Below the pieces are notes generated by a model. It did no database searches. It saw only the letters and a list, made by a program, of their open reading frames with translations, and had not been told where the DNA came from. From positions 124,001 to 188,000 of the forward strand of contig VXCM01001245.1 in the NCBI GenBank assembly GCA_014773175.1: a stretch of 64,000 nt of DNA, read 5' to 3'. Position 1 is the stretch's first letter. The number at the start of each line of letters is the position of its first letter. Below are positions 1 through 60,330 of this stretch, piece after piece. Made by a program: the position numbers and the translations under genes. This DNA comes from Lucifuga dentata (Eukaryota; Chordata; Actinopteri; Ophidiiformes; Bythitidae).

Positions 1-47715
<47,715 letters not shown>

Positions 47716-49012
47716 GTTTCCTCTTCCTCACTTTCACTCTAATGTGTAGCCAAGCAGCCTGTGACATGCTGTCCTCCCATCCAAACTGCCTGTCTGCCTC
47801 AGCTCCATTTGCAGACAAGAAGAGAGAAAGGTCACAGACGCCGTGTCCAGCTGACACCTACACACAGCAGCTACATACTCACTGGCTTCCAGGGCCTGTG
47901 TGTGTGTGTGGCCCGAGACTCCTCTCACAGATCAAAAGGACATGACCTGCCTGCCTCTCTGAAGTTGTCTATCTGGACTTGCTAGCAGTGGAGTAGCTGT
48001 ACTTGACAGAGGAAGAAACTTCCTGCGCTGTGCCACTACCTGTCTGCTTACAGGGAGAGAGAAAACAAACACACATAGCACTTTTCGTGTGCTGTGATGT
48101 AATTGGAAGTGGGCCGGACTGTGTCTGGGTGCCAGGCACTATCTGGGGTGGGACTAGAACATGTTCCACAGGAGATAACACAAGGCTGGGCCACCAGCCA
48201 ATCACAACAGAGACGACACCAGCCACACCCTGCTGACCTGTGTTGCTCGCCAGAGAAAGCGAGTGGGAGCAGAGGAAGATGATTGACAGACACCATGAAA
48301 AGTAGGAAAGCTTCGTGAAGCTAGCGACGCTTGTCCGCCTGTATTTGCTGATAGCCCTTATCATGAACACAGTGGTGTCACATGGTCGCGCTCGTATACA
48401 AACAGACGCTTACTTGGTAACTCAACTCAAATAACAAGAGCGCTCCCTCCGTGCTTTCACTTCTGCTGGATTGTGCTGAGGTTTTATAAGGAGAAGCAGA
48501 ATGAGCAAGATGACGGAGTCTGTGAAAAGGGGTGATGACAGACTGCTGCGCTTTGCTTGGCTGCACAGCTTGTACCTGCAGCAAACCCAGACCCGTCCAA
48601 ACAGCCACAGCTGAAGAGTGAGAGGACCAAGGCTGTGCTGACGCTCATAAAAGCTCGCTGCCTACAGAAATCATCAATTTTGCTATTCCCCAGGCAGGAG
48701 AGCAAAAATTAATAGCCCATCCAAGCACAAACATAACCAGTTCTCAATATCAATACAAAATTGTAATACTCCACAAAAATTAAAGATGACTGCAGCACCA
48801 GTGTGCAGCACACTGTTACAACCCCTTCAAGATACGTCTTTTTTTTGCTGACTCATCATTAATGACAGCTTTCACTATGCACAACAAAGCAATGAGGCAA
48901 CACAATAAAATAGTCATATTAGCCACATTTCATTACATTTTGCAATGCTAAGTGCAGGTTTATCACCAGCGACATAATGACTGTTTGCAAAATGAAAAGG
49001 TGAGATTAACTT

Positions 49013-49085
49013 ATAATAACAATAATACTAATGATCATAATAACAATAACAACTATAATAATAATAATAGTAACAATAATAATAA
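49013..49085. repeat. imperfect AAT/AAC trinucleotide repeat
   Basis: Alternating ATA, ACA and ATG triplets over about 70 bp. Confidence 0.8.
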
Positions 49086-50143
49086 GGAATACCAGGTCAA
49101 AAGAACTCAAATGATTTATCAGGTAAAAGCTATACAGCATTTTTTAAATAGTTTAAGAAGCTAATCAATGTGATATCTGGAAATGCAAGAGGGGTGTGAT
49201 CCATCACAAAAGAAAGTGATCCACTGAAGTAGTTTACTTTCTCACCATATATTTTTTTTTCTTACAGCAAACCTTACCAAAAACTATAATCCAATCACAG
49301 CACAAACAAAAATTGCTCAAAATATAGATTTATATCCAGTATTTATCGTGAATATGTGATGCCGTTTGTGTTACAAGTTCCCTTTATACTTGGAGTATTT
49401 CCTTTTTTACACAAGGCATGTGAAGTAATAACATTGTGGTTCTATGTGGCTCTCATCATCTCCTTTACAGAAAATTCTTCCTTAGAAGAAAGCAGACAAT
49501 GTGGTGTGTGTGTATGCATTTGTTCGGTCAGAGAAACTTTTTAAGGAAGTGCTCACACCCTTTGCTGCAGCGTGTGAAAATGTCATTGAGATGATGTAAC
49601 TGTTTCAGAACACAAACCCAAACGAAGTGCTCAGGAGGTCGCATTTTCTTTCTCTTTGTTTGCTGTAAATTCTATACAAAAGCATTGCTGTCAAATTATT
49701 TACTCAGCTGAACTATGAATGTTTAGTACATTTATCAAACACCAAAACAAGCAAGTGCAGCCAGAGGAGTCAGCCAGACACAAGTGGCCTGTGGGATAAA
49801 TGCAGCGTCGTCGTTTCGCAGCAGCAGCTCTGCCCTCTAGAGACAAGCTGGCAGAAAGCACACAGACTACTGAGTAGTGTTTCATTATTTGGCCTCACAA
49901 AGCTTGCACACAGAGAATCCAGAGTAGTCTGATAAATATATATAAATCCAACATCAACAAGTACAGCCTGTATAACAACTTCTCCTTACCTTAATAGCAG
50001 CTATAGTGCTTGTATGCTGCAGTATTTTGTATATTTATCTCTGTGGAGTGTCTGTGTCAGGAGGGTCTTCTTTCCTTCATGAGTTCATAAGATGAGGTAT
50101 TATACCAAGTGCCCACAATATAACACAAACATCCCGAGAGTGT

Positions 50144-50749
50144 TTCATACATGTTACGTTACTGACAATCATTTCCTAAAGCATACTACTGGAACAGAAT
50201 GGTGAGTTACAATTGTTTTTCCTGCCTTCCAGACCGTCACTGGTTTCAGTTCATTCTTGTACGCTATTAAAATCAACTTGCTGATACTTGAAACGTTCTT
50301 GGGATAGATAATCCATCATCGTGAANACGCTATTAAAATCAACTTGCTGATACTTGAAACGTTCTTGGGATAGATAATCCATCATCGTGAACGACACATA
50401 TATTCAGGTTTATTTGAAGTTTCATAATTTTAGCGTTTAAGAGCAATAAAAAGCATGGAGTGAATGTACGTCCCCACTGGGGAATATAGTCTCAAAAGAA
50501 GACCTGCATTTATCGAAAAATTTAAACGACCATGACTTCACAAGGCTGCGTAACTATTAGCAGGCAAAACATCGATTTTTTTTAAGGTGGGTGTTTCGCT
50601 TGTATATTTGATTTTGAAAGAGAGATTTTGCAAAATGTCAGGAAAGCTGAAATACGGTTTTATCCTTTGGGAAATGGTTGTCAGTAACGTAACATGTATG
50701 AAAATTGATTATATTAGGCTCAAAGATGCAAAATGGCTGGTATGGTCCT
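50144..50749 (+). mobile_element. TTAA-flanked TIR element, copy D (left end truncated)
   Basis: Right end TGGTATGGTCCT|TTAA and the same core (CACTGGGGAATATAGTCTCA). The duplication around N 50326 adds 66 bp. It begins inside the left terminal repeat at TTCATACATGTTACGTTACT. Confidence 0.75.
50261..50391. other. assembly duplication around N 50326 (65 bp)
   Basis: 50261-50325 equals 50327-50391, inside TIR element copy D. Confidence 0.9.
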
Positions 50750-51589
50750 TTAATCGGCTGCTTGGTGAGGCGGTGCACCAGTGCTATAAGCACCAAACTA
50801 AACTTCTACACTTCTATTTACAGGACAAAAAGACAGGCAGCCATATACAGCCTTTAACTACCCTGACTTTCAGGTTAAGTCTAAGCAGGTCATTGGAATT
50901 ACCAAATGGTCCTTTTTTTTTCCACTCGTTTTTGTTGAGTTAGTCAAGAAGACTTGGTGGTTTAATACTCCATAATTGTGGAAACAACCACCAGTGTGCC
51001 TTCATATGCGTGTACAGCACATTACACAAACAATGCTGCTTACTATTTAAAAGTTGTGCTTATGTTATAAAGTTACATAATGCAGCCGGGCCCCCAAATT
51101 ACAAATATAAAGCATCATATAAAAACACCAGCACAAATTACAATCTAGTCGGTCAGTTCTGTAATACTTCCTACCTTTGAGCATCTTATGTTCGATTTTT
51201 GTGGATACTGTGTCAGAGACATGTAGATTCAACTATATGATCATGATGATGTGATGTCATATCGGACTACATTCCATTGAGTAGCAATTATTCCGTCTCA
51301 TGTATGTTAATCCTACTACACCAAATTTCCACTTCTCCTTACTTTTTTCAACAAAAACCATGCAAAGTTAACCAACTATAGCCTGCGACTTGTAGGGACT
51401 GTAAGCATTCCTGTAATTCCAGACAAGGACACATAACTAAATCTAATATACTGTATCAGAGACACCAGAGACAGAAGAAATTTAAGTTGCAAGTATTGAT
51501 ATTTGTTGAGCTGGTGATAGATACTGAAATCTTAAAGGTGCAGAGAGGCAGCATATCCTGTAAAAATCACAGAAAGAATCAGAGACACA

Positions 51590-51650
51590 GAGAGAGAGAG
51601 AGAGGGCGTGAGAGAGAGAGAGAGAGAGAGAGAGCAAGGGCAAGAGAGAG
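51590..51650. repeat. (GA)n microsatellite
   Basis: GA array broken by GGCGT and CAAGGGCAA. Confidence 0.9.
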
Positions 51651-52772
51651 AACCGATGAGGCAGATAGTCGTCGTTTGGCCTGAACGCCACAATGGTCAG
51701 TGGAGGCAGCTGTGGTGAGCTGGGGCCAGGTCTGCAGTTCTGTCGAGCTCCAACAATACCCCAGCGCAGGAGGCCCAGATCCCAATCAGCACAGGAATGT
51801 GGAAGAGGAAGCACTGGGAACAATGTGCAGCGTTCCTATGTCATTCTGAGCCCCACCCGCCTGTGCCTTGTTCTGCTTTCAAGCAGGAAAAAACAGGAAA
51901 ACTAGTGGGCTAGGGCTAGAAGTTTGAGTCTCCAGTCAGCTGAGGCCTGGTCAGCATGGTGTCAGCACTAACCCTGTTACAGCCATGCACAAATCTGAAC
52001 CGCAACCCCATCGCAGTTGGAGGTTCGGGTCAGGTAAAGCAGAACTGTAAAGCAATTCTGCACTGCCCCCTCATGGTGCAAAGAGCCACCACACCATCAA
52101 GGTTACAGCTCTGCCCTCTGCAGGGATTTGAAAATCGCTGAGTGAGCACAACGGCAGCAACTTTATTTCATATCTTTTAGAACTTTAAGTGAACTGTATA
52201 CATGCTTCAAGCTGTGTGCATGTGCTTACACACTACAAGCATGTCAGCGTGCGTCACGTCAGCTGGAAAAAAAAAAAAAAGTATCTGAATCTGTCCAGTT
52301 TCAACATGAGTGCAATCACACTATCATTTGTGTATTATGTTACTGATCACCAATAACTTATCAAGATGGAGAGGCAGATGCAACATATGGAGTTCAGTGA
52401 GCATGGAAGTCATGTCAGCAACTGGCTATAAGTTACTGCATTGTAAATGATATTAAATTTAACTAGTGCTGTTATGATTCCACTGTGCACATCTGGAATA
52501 TACGGTAATTTAATGATTTTTTTTTTTTTTTTAATATATTTTGTGGTATGTTCCTACTAAAACTTTGACCAGCACCAGAGCAACCTACACAGGTTTCTAT
52601 TGCAGTCAGCAATTACATCATCCTATCACAAGGACTGTCAATTATCAACATTATAGCATGCTAATAGCATGCTAACTACTGTCAGTGTTTGATTTCATTT
52701 CTCCATCACCCAGGCCTAATAAAGGGTTAATTCAGACCTGACAACACACTTTCTTGTCTGTTCTACAATATA

Positions 52773-53154
52773 CAGTGGGGTCCAAAAGTCTGAGACCACA
52801 CTGAAAATCTGTGATGTTTTCCATGTAAATGTGGAAATAATCAGAATGTCTGACATCACAAGAAGCTCTTTGGAACATTGTCAAATCATGCTGGATAACT
52901 TGGCTCATCAGGTTTTACACAAACTTGTGGAGTCCATGCCAGCTGAAGTGCATGCTGTCATTAAAAGCGTACCAAATACTAAGATATTCTGACATTCATG
53001 TACATTTTTCAAAGATTCAACTTTTCACTCAAATTGTTAAGATGATATTTTTATTTGTAATGAAAAATCTTGTTTTAAATTCAAAAAGAAAAAACAGAAG
53101 CATTTTCACAGTGATCTCACACTTTTGGACTCTTTTTGGACACTTTTTGGACTG
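52773..53154 (+). mobile_element. short Tc1/mariner relic, copy 2
   Basis: TA|CAGTGGGGTCCAAAAGTC at the left; a degenerated, partly repeated right end (CTTTTTGGAC units) then CTG|TA. One frame reads LDNLAHQVLHKLVESMPAEV, the Tc1 transposase C-terminus. Opposite in orientation to copy 1. Confidence 0.8.
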
Positions 53155-53960
53155 TATGCCCTCGTTCTCAAGGCCTCCATTTGATTCCTACTTTTCCCAG
53201 TTTGCTTTTCAGCTACATTACATTACACAAAAAAAATCCCTTCTTACATCTGCAAACCTACAACAACAAACGTGTAACATTCAGACATCCAGACAAAGAC
53301 ATCGGGCCGGTTCTGTGAAATCCTGAATCACAGTTGTGAGGCAACCCACAGGGGACTTGGTTGTCACTGCTGAGGAATGTGAGAATGTGACCCAACCAGC
53401 CTCTGGGTCAAAATCACCCTCTTTTCTGTTCTGACCAATTTCCACTCTGAGATGACAATCATCTCTCAGAGCCTTCAGTAATTCACAGCACTAAAATCCT
53501 TTTCTTTTTTGAGGAAAAAAACAGAATAATTTTAACTTTGCAGCATTTCCAGTTACTTGCTGAAGCAACATGAACAAGTAAGTATAGTCATCTTTGACCC
53601 AGGGACGCTGAACACTGGGCTACAACGAATAGTTGCCGTTCATTCATCATGGCCAATCTGTTTGTTATTTAAGTCTATATCCAATGTAACTAATTAACAC
53701 AAAACAACTAAAGGGAGCTGCTCAGGATAGGACAGCCATACACTGTGCAATACACAGTTTTTAGGGTTTGTGTTGGGAGTTTTACATGAGGAACAATAAT
53801 AATTTCATCCTGATATTCTGTTCCCTTTAAAACATTTATCTGTTTCACTGTTTACCAGAGTTTACACTGAAGAAGAGAGCTTAGAGCATTCTCCAGGTAA
53901 TAATGGGGAAAAATAGAAAAAAATCTTAGTTTTGTAAATTTGTAAGTTTTGTAGTTTGTA

Positions 53961-54282
53961 AGTTTTGTAATTTTAACGTTTAAGCACAAAAAAAGCACGT
54001 GTATGTCTGCACCGGGGAATATAGTCCCAAAAGAAGACCTGCGTTTATCGAAAAATTTAAATAACGGTAACTTCATAAGGCTACTTAACTATTTAGCAGG
54101 CGAAACATCATTTTTGAGGTGAGTGTGTCGCTTGAATATTTGATTTTGAAAGATTAAGAGATTTTGCAAAATATCAGGAAAGCTGAAATATGGTTTTATC
54201 CTTTGGGAAATGATTGTTGTCAGTAATGTAATGAAAATTGAATATATTAGGCTCAAACATGCAAAATGGGTGGTATGGTCCT
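53961..54282 (+). mobile_element. TTAA-flanked TIR element, copy E (right half only)
   Basis: The core CACCGGGGAATATAGTCCCA and the right terminal repeat ending GGTCCT|TTAA are present; the left half is absent. Confidence 0.75.
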
Positions 54283-54843
54283 TTAATATTCAAATAAAAA
54301 TACAGATCATTTTACCTATTTTTTCTAAACAAAAACTGACAATTGATCAATTTACCTGAACTGTTAATGCTTTTAAAAACACAGGTTATTATTTAACAGT
54401 GAAAGGGTTGAATTAGTATGCACCCGTCTCTGTTTCCAACTTCTCCTGCAGAAACATGATGCAGACCTTAACACATCTCCACCGCCACAATATATCGGCC
54501 AAATAAAGCTCTCCTTATAAGACAGTTTACAAATCAACTAGCATTTATGTGGAGCGTTAAATTAAAATGTTACTTAATCCATTTTGCTTCTGTGGTGAAA
54601 TAACTGCAAAGTATAACCAAACATTTGTCCCCTAACAACTGCAGGCTGAGCGTCATGCATTAGCAAAGCTTTCCAATCCCAGGAAGAGATCGAAATGCCA
54701 GACTGAAAACTCTACGATGCCGCCTTTTGAAATTCAGCAAAAACAATGGCAGGTTCATTCCCACACTTCTTAGCTTGCAGTTCCTGTGAAATCTCCAACA
54801 AACCGCATGGTGGAACGGCACCCGTTAAACCCGTGTGACGTAC

Positions 54844-54870
54844 CTTAAGGCCATAGAGCAGGGGCTGCAA
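54844..54870 (-). other. candidate 27-nt exon upstream of fryl coding exons
   Basis: On the minus strand a rich polypyrimidine tract (cccccctccttctttccag) precedes 27 nt, which are followed at once by AAG|gtacgt, a near-perfect donor. It lies between the noncoding exon 1 and the first coding exons, so it would be a 5'-UTR microexon if used. No coding constraint can be tested. Confidence 0.35.
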
Positions 54871-57800
54871 CTGGAAAGAAGGAGGGGGGGGCCCACAATG
54901 TCACAACTCAGGAATCTGAAACACAAAGCATAGAAAATACTTGTTTAATATCATCGGAAGATGAACAGCTTCAGTCAAAGAAAACAAAGTGTGTTCATCA
55001 CCATCAAGTACAGAACACCCTCTTGCAAGCTCAACCTTACAGTCAAGTCCCTGAACCTTCAACAGGTCAGAAAATGGAAAACATTTTAGTCTCATGTATG
55101 ACTTCTGAAATGGCAGAAGCAGTGAAGTTTTTGAATGGACTGTGTGTTACTTCAGTCACTCTAGTATTCCATGGGTTCATCGGTCTGTCAGACATTTTTA
55201 TCGGTGATGTTCTGCTATGAGAGAGAGTGCCGCCCTGGTCCACTGCTGCGGTTTACAGCCCAAAGGGTAACTACAGAGATAGGGATGTAAAGGCGGTGTG
55301 CAGTTGGACGGTCCAGTCTTGGCCACAGCAAAGTGATAAGTTGACCTACTATTGGCTTCAGGCTGGTTTGTGCGACAGGATTAAAACCTCCTCCTAGGCA
55401 GAGGAATAATCTAAGGATTACCCGCTACATCCAAGAAGCAGTTATATAAGCAATCAGAGCCTCCAAAACCAACATCGCTCCCTTCCAGTTTATCATCATG
55501 GTCGCTGAAAAGAACTCCTTTACGTGGAGGTCATTTCATCTCCAGTCATATAATCACAACTGCTCTCTGTGAAATGTAGCTAGAGAACTAAGGCGATGTA
55601 CAGGGTCAAAACAGGCATAGCCTCTTTAGAAATGTGAAAACAAGGACTATGTGATCATAATGGAGAAAATCCAGTGACATTTTTTTCTAACCACTCTCAA
55701 ACTACTGTCTAACAAAGGAAGGAAGAATAAGCCGTGAGTCACAGACTCATTACAGCAGCCAGACAGACGTCAAAGTGTGAGAACTTCCACTCCACCACAG
55801 AGGACAGATACTGAGAACAGGTCAGAACAGATAAAAGTTTAAAAAAAAAAAAAAAAAAAANAAAAAAAAAAAAAAAAAAACAAGACTCACAAGTCATGTC
55901 ACAGCAACATATCACACACATCCCACCAACCACGAACAACTGAAACAAAATTCTCACACACAGTCACAGTCGTCGCTTCTACACAGTCATACCCACTCGC
56001 TTCTCACGCTGACAGACCTGTGAATAGTACATCTGACTTCCTGTTCCAACTCAGTGACTCCAAAAAAAGCAAAAAAAAAAAAAAAAANAAAAAAAAAAAA
56101 AAACAGTGTGACCGCAACATAAGGGTAAGACAAATTTCATACATCCAGGAGGCTCAAGCGAGCAGTCTGAACTTGTGCTCTATATTTTGATTCAGTCACA
56201 AACATTTCACAAATAGTGTTGAAATATTCTAATTCAGACAAATCAGCCGTATTTACCTTCTGAGGAGTTTAAACATCGTACGTGTTGCTGCAGCTGCAAC
56301 TTGCAAAGAGAGCTAAAGATCAAGTACGAGCAGTACTGATCTGATCAATGCTTAACTTGACTTGGCCTACTATCACCCTGCAATTTTCTGCATCCGTCAC
56401 ATGGCAACGATGCTGCTGCCAGTAGGAGATGGATCTGGAAACAGATAAACCTGACAATCTTGTCCTGCTTTAAGTTGAATTATTTGGTCGAGATTTGTGT
56501 TCCCTTCCTCAAGTATGTCAACTTAAATCAGCAGATAGCTCAGTGATTTGTTTAAAAGGCATCACAGTTGCACAACAGCAACTGGAAGACAGAAAAAACA
56601 AAAAACACTACAGAAAATCCACCCTTCACTGCATTAATATTGTGAACTTTACTGTCTAAAAAAGTTGGTGGAGCTCATGGCCAATAAAAGAGCAGCAGGC
56701 TGCAGTAAACTGGAAAAAGACTGCATCTGGCTCCCTCCAACGCTAAATGACAGGCCTAGCCCTGCTATAATCACTACCTCTGGAGCGGAAATGTTACTGA
56801 CTTCTTCCTACATGGAAGGAATGCGTGTAAACGATCACCTATTTGCATCTTTCCAACACAAATCCCTCTCACATTGATCTCGCTCTGGATGACAACAATG
56901 CCCAGAAAACAAGGCATCTCGCAATCATAACTGGATCTAAACATGGCAGAAACACGGTCAGCCCAGCCAAGGCTGTCCGGAAGGCAAAGACAGGGTGGTT
57001 TCTTTGGTTAAAGCAGACCCAAACATCACTTATGCTCCATACCGTCTCGCCCAAAGCCAAGGATAATTTCCTTAGCAAGGCTCAATTATAGGTTATTTCT
57101 AGCTGAACTCAGTTCTAATTGTGTTATGATGCGCCAAGTCTTTCAATGTAATCAATGAAAAGAATGCCTAAGTTTATCAGATATAGGCGACATCATAAAT
57201 TGGTTTCCAGTAACAAACATTATGCCGAGTCTGAAAACATACATTCTCCATAAAGGACATCAGATGACAGACTCAGACACAGAATCTTAAACTGTGTAAT
57301 TTTGATTATATCTGAGTTTCTTGATATCAACTGAATAATGTTGTGCTTTGATCTATGAAGCATGGGAAACGCTTGGACAATGGTTGCTTTCTGAAAACTC
57401 AAAGGACGATGACAAACTATTAATTTCTAGAATGTAATACATTCACCATTTAGTAACTCTAAATTCGGAAATAACAGAGGCACTGTTGGAAAATAAGCAA
57501 CCACTTTGTCAAATATAAATGTACAAGATATACAGTACATGTGCTGTGAATGTAAAGGCCATGAGTTTTCTAACCTTGAGATGTAGATTTTTTGTATTTT
57601 TTATGCTCATTGTCCTTAAATATGGCATATTAAAAGGAGGTCTAATAAAAAGAGCTAGTGGCCAAACAGGCAATAATTCAAATAATTGAAAACCAACTGG
57701 TGTCAAACCAAATTTATGCACAATTTCTTTCTATTTTTCATTGTGCAAGTTAATAACTCATCCATGTGAGAATGCAAACACACAAACACCTGGATCCAAC

Positions 57801-59158
57801 CGCTCAGTCTAGGTAAGAGGTCATCTGTTGCCAACGGGCCAAACAAATGAGCTGTTATGTAGGATATGAGCCCAACACATTGTTTTGGAAACTCTCCATT
57901 AGGATTTCCCATAAGTGCCGCTGATACGGAAACAGGTGAACTGCTAAGAGGTCAAGAGTCACAGCAGCAGGTGCTGAAGAGAATCAACCAGCACAGATAT
58001 CTGTGCAGCCATGAGGTCTGAGCAAAGTAAACAGAGGAACATCTTTTGTTTGCTTCCTCCAGACGGCAACATGGCAATCAGTGCAGCCGTGGCGTGGGTT
58101 CGAAACAGCAAATTAAAAGAAAACAAATTCAATGAGGACAAAATGGAGTTTTGACTTTTACATTATGTAATATTTTTGTAGCCACCAGTGAAATGCTGAG
58201 TTAACAGTTAATCCTTGCAGGAGGCAGCTTAGCGAGGGGCCACTGTGGGGGCACTTGTACAGAGCTTGGGTTTTCATTCCCATACTTACCAGTGCCATTA
58301 ATGTCTTACCAGATTAAACCAAGCACACTAATGCACTGGAATTATGCCCCAGATAATCAACAGATATGTAGCTGTGCGTGCGCAGGAGATACACCACACA
58401 TGTGCTCTATCATCATAAGCTTATCCACAGCAGGGATGAGGAAAGACCAGCCCAGTTGTGCAGACTCGTGGTTCAGGTAGGCCGAAGCTAGCAAAGCACT
58501 GCAACTTCATGTGCAAAAAGATATGCATGCCAATATTATGAACAGCAGCTCAACATTAGGAGTGTTGCATTAACCAACTGACATGACAATGCAGCAACAT
58601 CAGGCTGCTTCAGTGGCACTTTTTCAAACAGCAGCACAAGAGCATGTAGGTGTGTCTGCAGAGGTGCAACCTAGAGTTTTCATTCAGCGACGCAAGCCTG
58701 CCAAACTCTATTACTCAGAGCATAGTTCACCCTCATATGGTCCCGTGAGTGAAACAAACTGACTTTTCTCTTGCCTACTGAAATTGTTTGGCCAGCGTCA
58801 CAGACTGACCAGATTCCTCTCTGTCTGTCTGTCTCCCAGTCCCAATGTTTCGGTCTCAAGAGAACATGAACAAATGCTCCATTGTGTGTCTGAAGAGAGA
58901 AAATCAAGTCCTCAGAAGAATGTTGGACGTAAAGCTGACAGTTCTCTCACTATCATTTCAACATGTAGGACATTGATCATGCTTGGACATGTTTTTACTT
59001 ACTCCCTCAAACACACTCTCTTAGGCAGTGTGACGTTTCACAATAAAGTTTATATTCTATTGATACACACTGTAAGATTGTATAATGCGTTATTTTAGTG
59101 TTGTGTTCCAGAGAAAAGTATCACTGTGAACAAAAACATACTGGGATAACTTAGTAAG

Positions 59159-59159
<1 letters not shown>
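54871..59159. other. fryl first intron, distal part
   Basis: Poly-A N junctions at 55861 and 56088; otherwise no gene, repeat family or RNA gene recognised. Confidence 0.6.

Positions 59160-59214
<55 letters not shown>
59160..59214. repeat. (GT)n microsatellite upstream of fryl exon 1 donor
   Basis: About 27 uninterrupted GT units, the longest in the window. Confidence 0.95.
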
Positions 59215-59222
<8 letters not shown>

Positions 59223-59329
59223 AACAGCTGATAAATTACACATACTACAAAATTGTGTTATTGCCTTACGTAAATAGTTCTTAATCATGAGATAAAACAA
59301 AAAGTGATTCTTAAAAAAGACTGGCTACA

Positions 59330-60020
59330 TTTGCTAAGGCTAACGTTATATTATCCAGCTAGCGGTGGCACGGTAGCTACGGCCCCAATAAGACCAGATG
59401 AAAACGATGTGCTGAACAGTTTTGATGGTGTTCTACTAACATCATGTATGGATTCAACATTTAATCTATGCGACTGTCACTGCACTGTGCAGGTTTGCTA
59501 CTGAATATACGGACATTAGCTAACACAAACAAATATAAATAATCAGGAAGTCCGCTGGCATGCGATAATATAACGATAAGGTAGCTTTGGTTAGCTACTA
59601 GCCTGATGATACTGTATTGAGCAAACTAACAGCAAGCTAAGCAAGAGGCTAGCTAGCAGCAGCAGAAACTAGGTTTAGCTGCTCAAGCAGTTGTCAACTG
59701 AAGGCTGACGTTCAACAAGCTGAGAACTAGCAACGATAAAATTTAACAAAATTTGAGCATTGCTAACAATTTAAGTTGAAATTAATTAACACTAGCACAG
59801 GAGCCAAAACTCCTTTAGCATGCTAGTGTACGGCAGCCACTTCTACTGCCACACTTGGAAAGCTAACCCAACAGCGAAGTTAATCACGGAACTTAACTGA
59901 AGCTAGTGTTAACTACACTGCATCACAACCGCCGTGTCCTCAAGTACCCAAATATTAAGTTAACGTTACTCACAACTTTCGTCTCCTTTCCCTTTACTTG
60001 AGCTAGATAGCTAGCTTGTA
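59330..60020. promoter_or_regulatory. region dense in TTAGC / GCTAGC / TAACGTTA words around fryl exon 1
   Basis: About twenty short palindromic words of the type GCTAGC, TTAGCTA, GTTAAC and TAACGTTA occur in about 700 bp (for example GCTAACGTTA near 59340, GGCTAGCTAGC near 59650, TTAACGTTAC near 59961, GATAGCTAGCTTG near 60006). The words are rare in the introns. They may be promoter-proximal regulatory words or a degenerate repeat. Confidence 0.4.
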
Positions 60021-60175
60021 GATTGGAACGTTCTTCTCATTTGCCGAACAAGCTTCAACGTTCTGGCTCTCCTCCACTGGAAGGATTTGCGTAAAGGTGT
60101 GATTTATTTTTTTTTCCTCCGTCTGTTTTAGTGGTGGAGAGCTCCACCGTCAGAACAGACTGCACACCGTTTGCT
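59974..60175 (-). other. fryl: putative fryl noncoding exon 1
   Basis: A strong splice donor (minus strand GTT then gtgagtaacg) closes a segment without a long ORF that lies immediately downstream of CCAAT motifs. It is the most distal donor on the fryl strand and lies where the divergent neighbour begins, so I infer it is the first, untranslated exon. The exact transcription start is not visible; the right border is approximate. Confidence 0.5.
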
Positions 60176-60330
60176 CCGCCTTCTTTAATGCAATTGGCTG
60201 AGTTGGTTTACGCCTACTTAGAAGTCAGCGTTTTATTTGACCAAATACGTGTCAATCTTAACCAAACGACCTGTTGATTGGATGACGTGTTGGGGTGACA
60301 TTGGGTGAGTTCGATTCATGACCCAACACT
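60176..60330. promoter_or_regulatory. putative fryl core promoter, possibly bidirectional
   Basis: Reading the minus strand there are two CCAAT pentamers (in CCAATTGC near 60195 and CATCCAATCAAC near 60280), a CACGTCAT CRE/E-box-like word near 60285, and a GGCGGAGC GC element near 60178. No TATA box is evident. The region lies between the fryl exon 1 donor on the minus strand and a plus-strand exon pair, so a shared divergent promoter is possible. This is inferred from motifs only. Confidence 0.4.

Larger units (their letters stand above)
47716..54843. other. fryl 5' intron and possible promoter of the 47.7-kb exon
   Basis: Includes TIR copies D and E, Tc1 copy 2 and microsatellites. The 47720-48650 part is GC-richer and not repetitive, consistent with an internal promoter, but no TATA box or initiator could be assigned. 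Confidence 0.5.
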
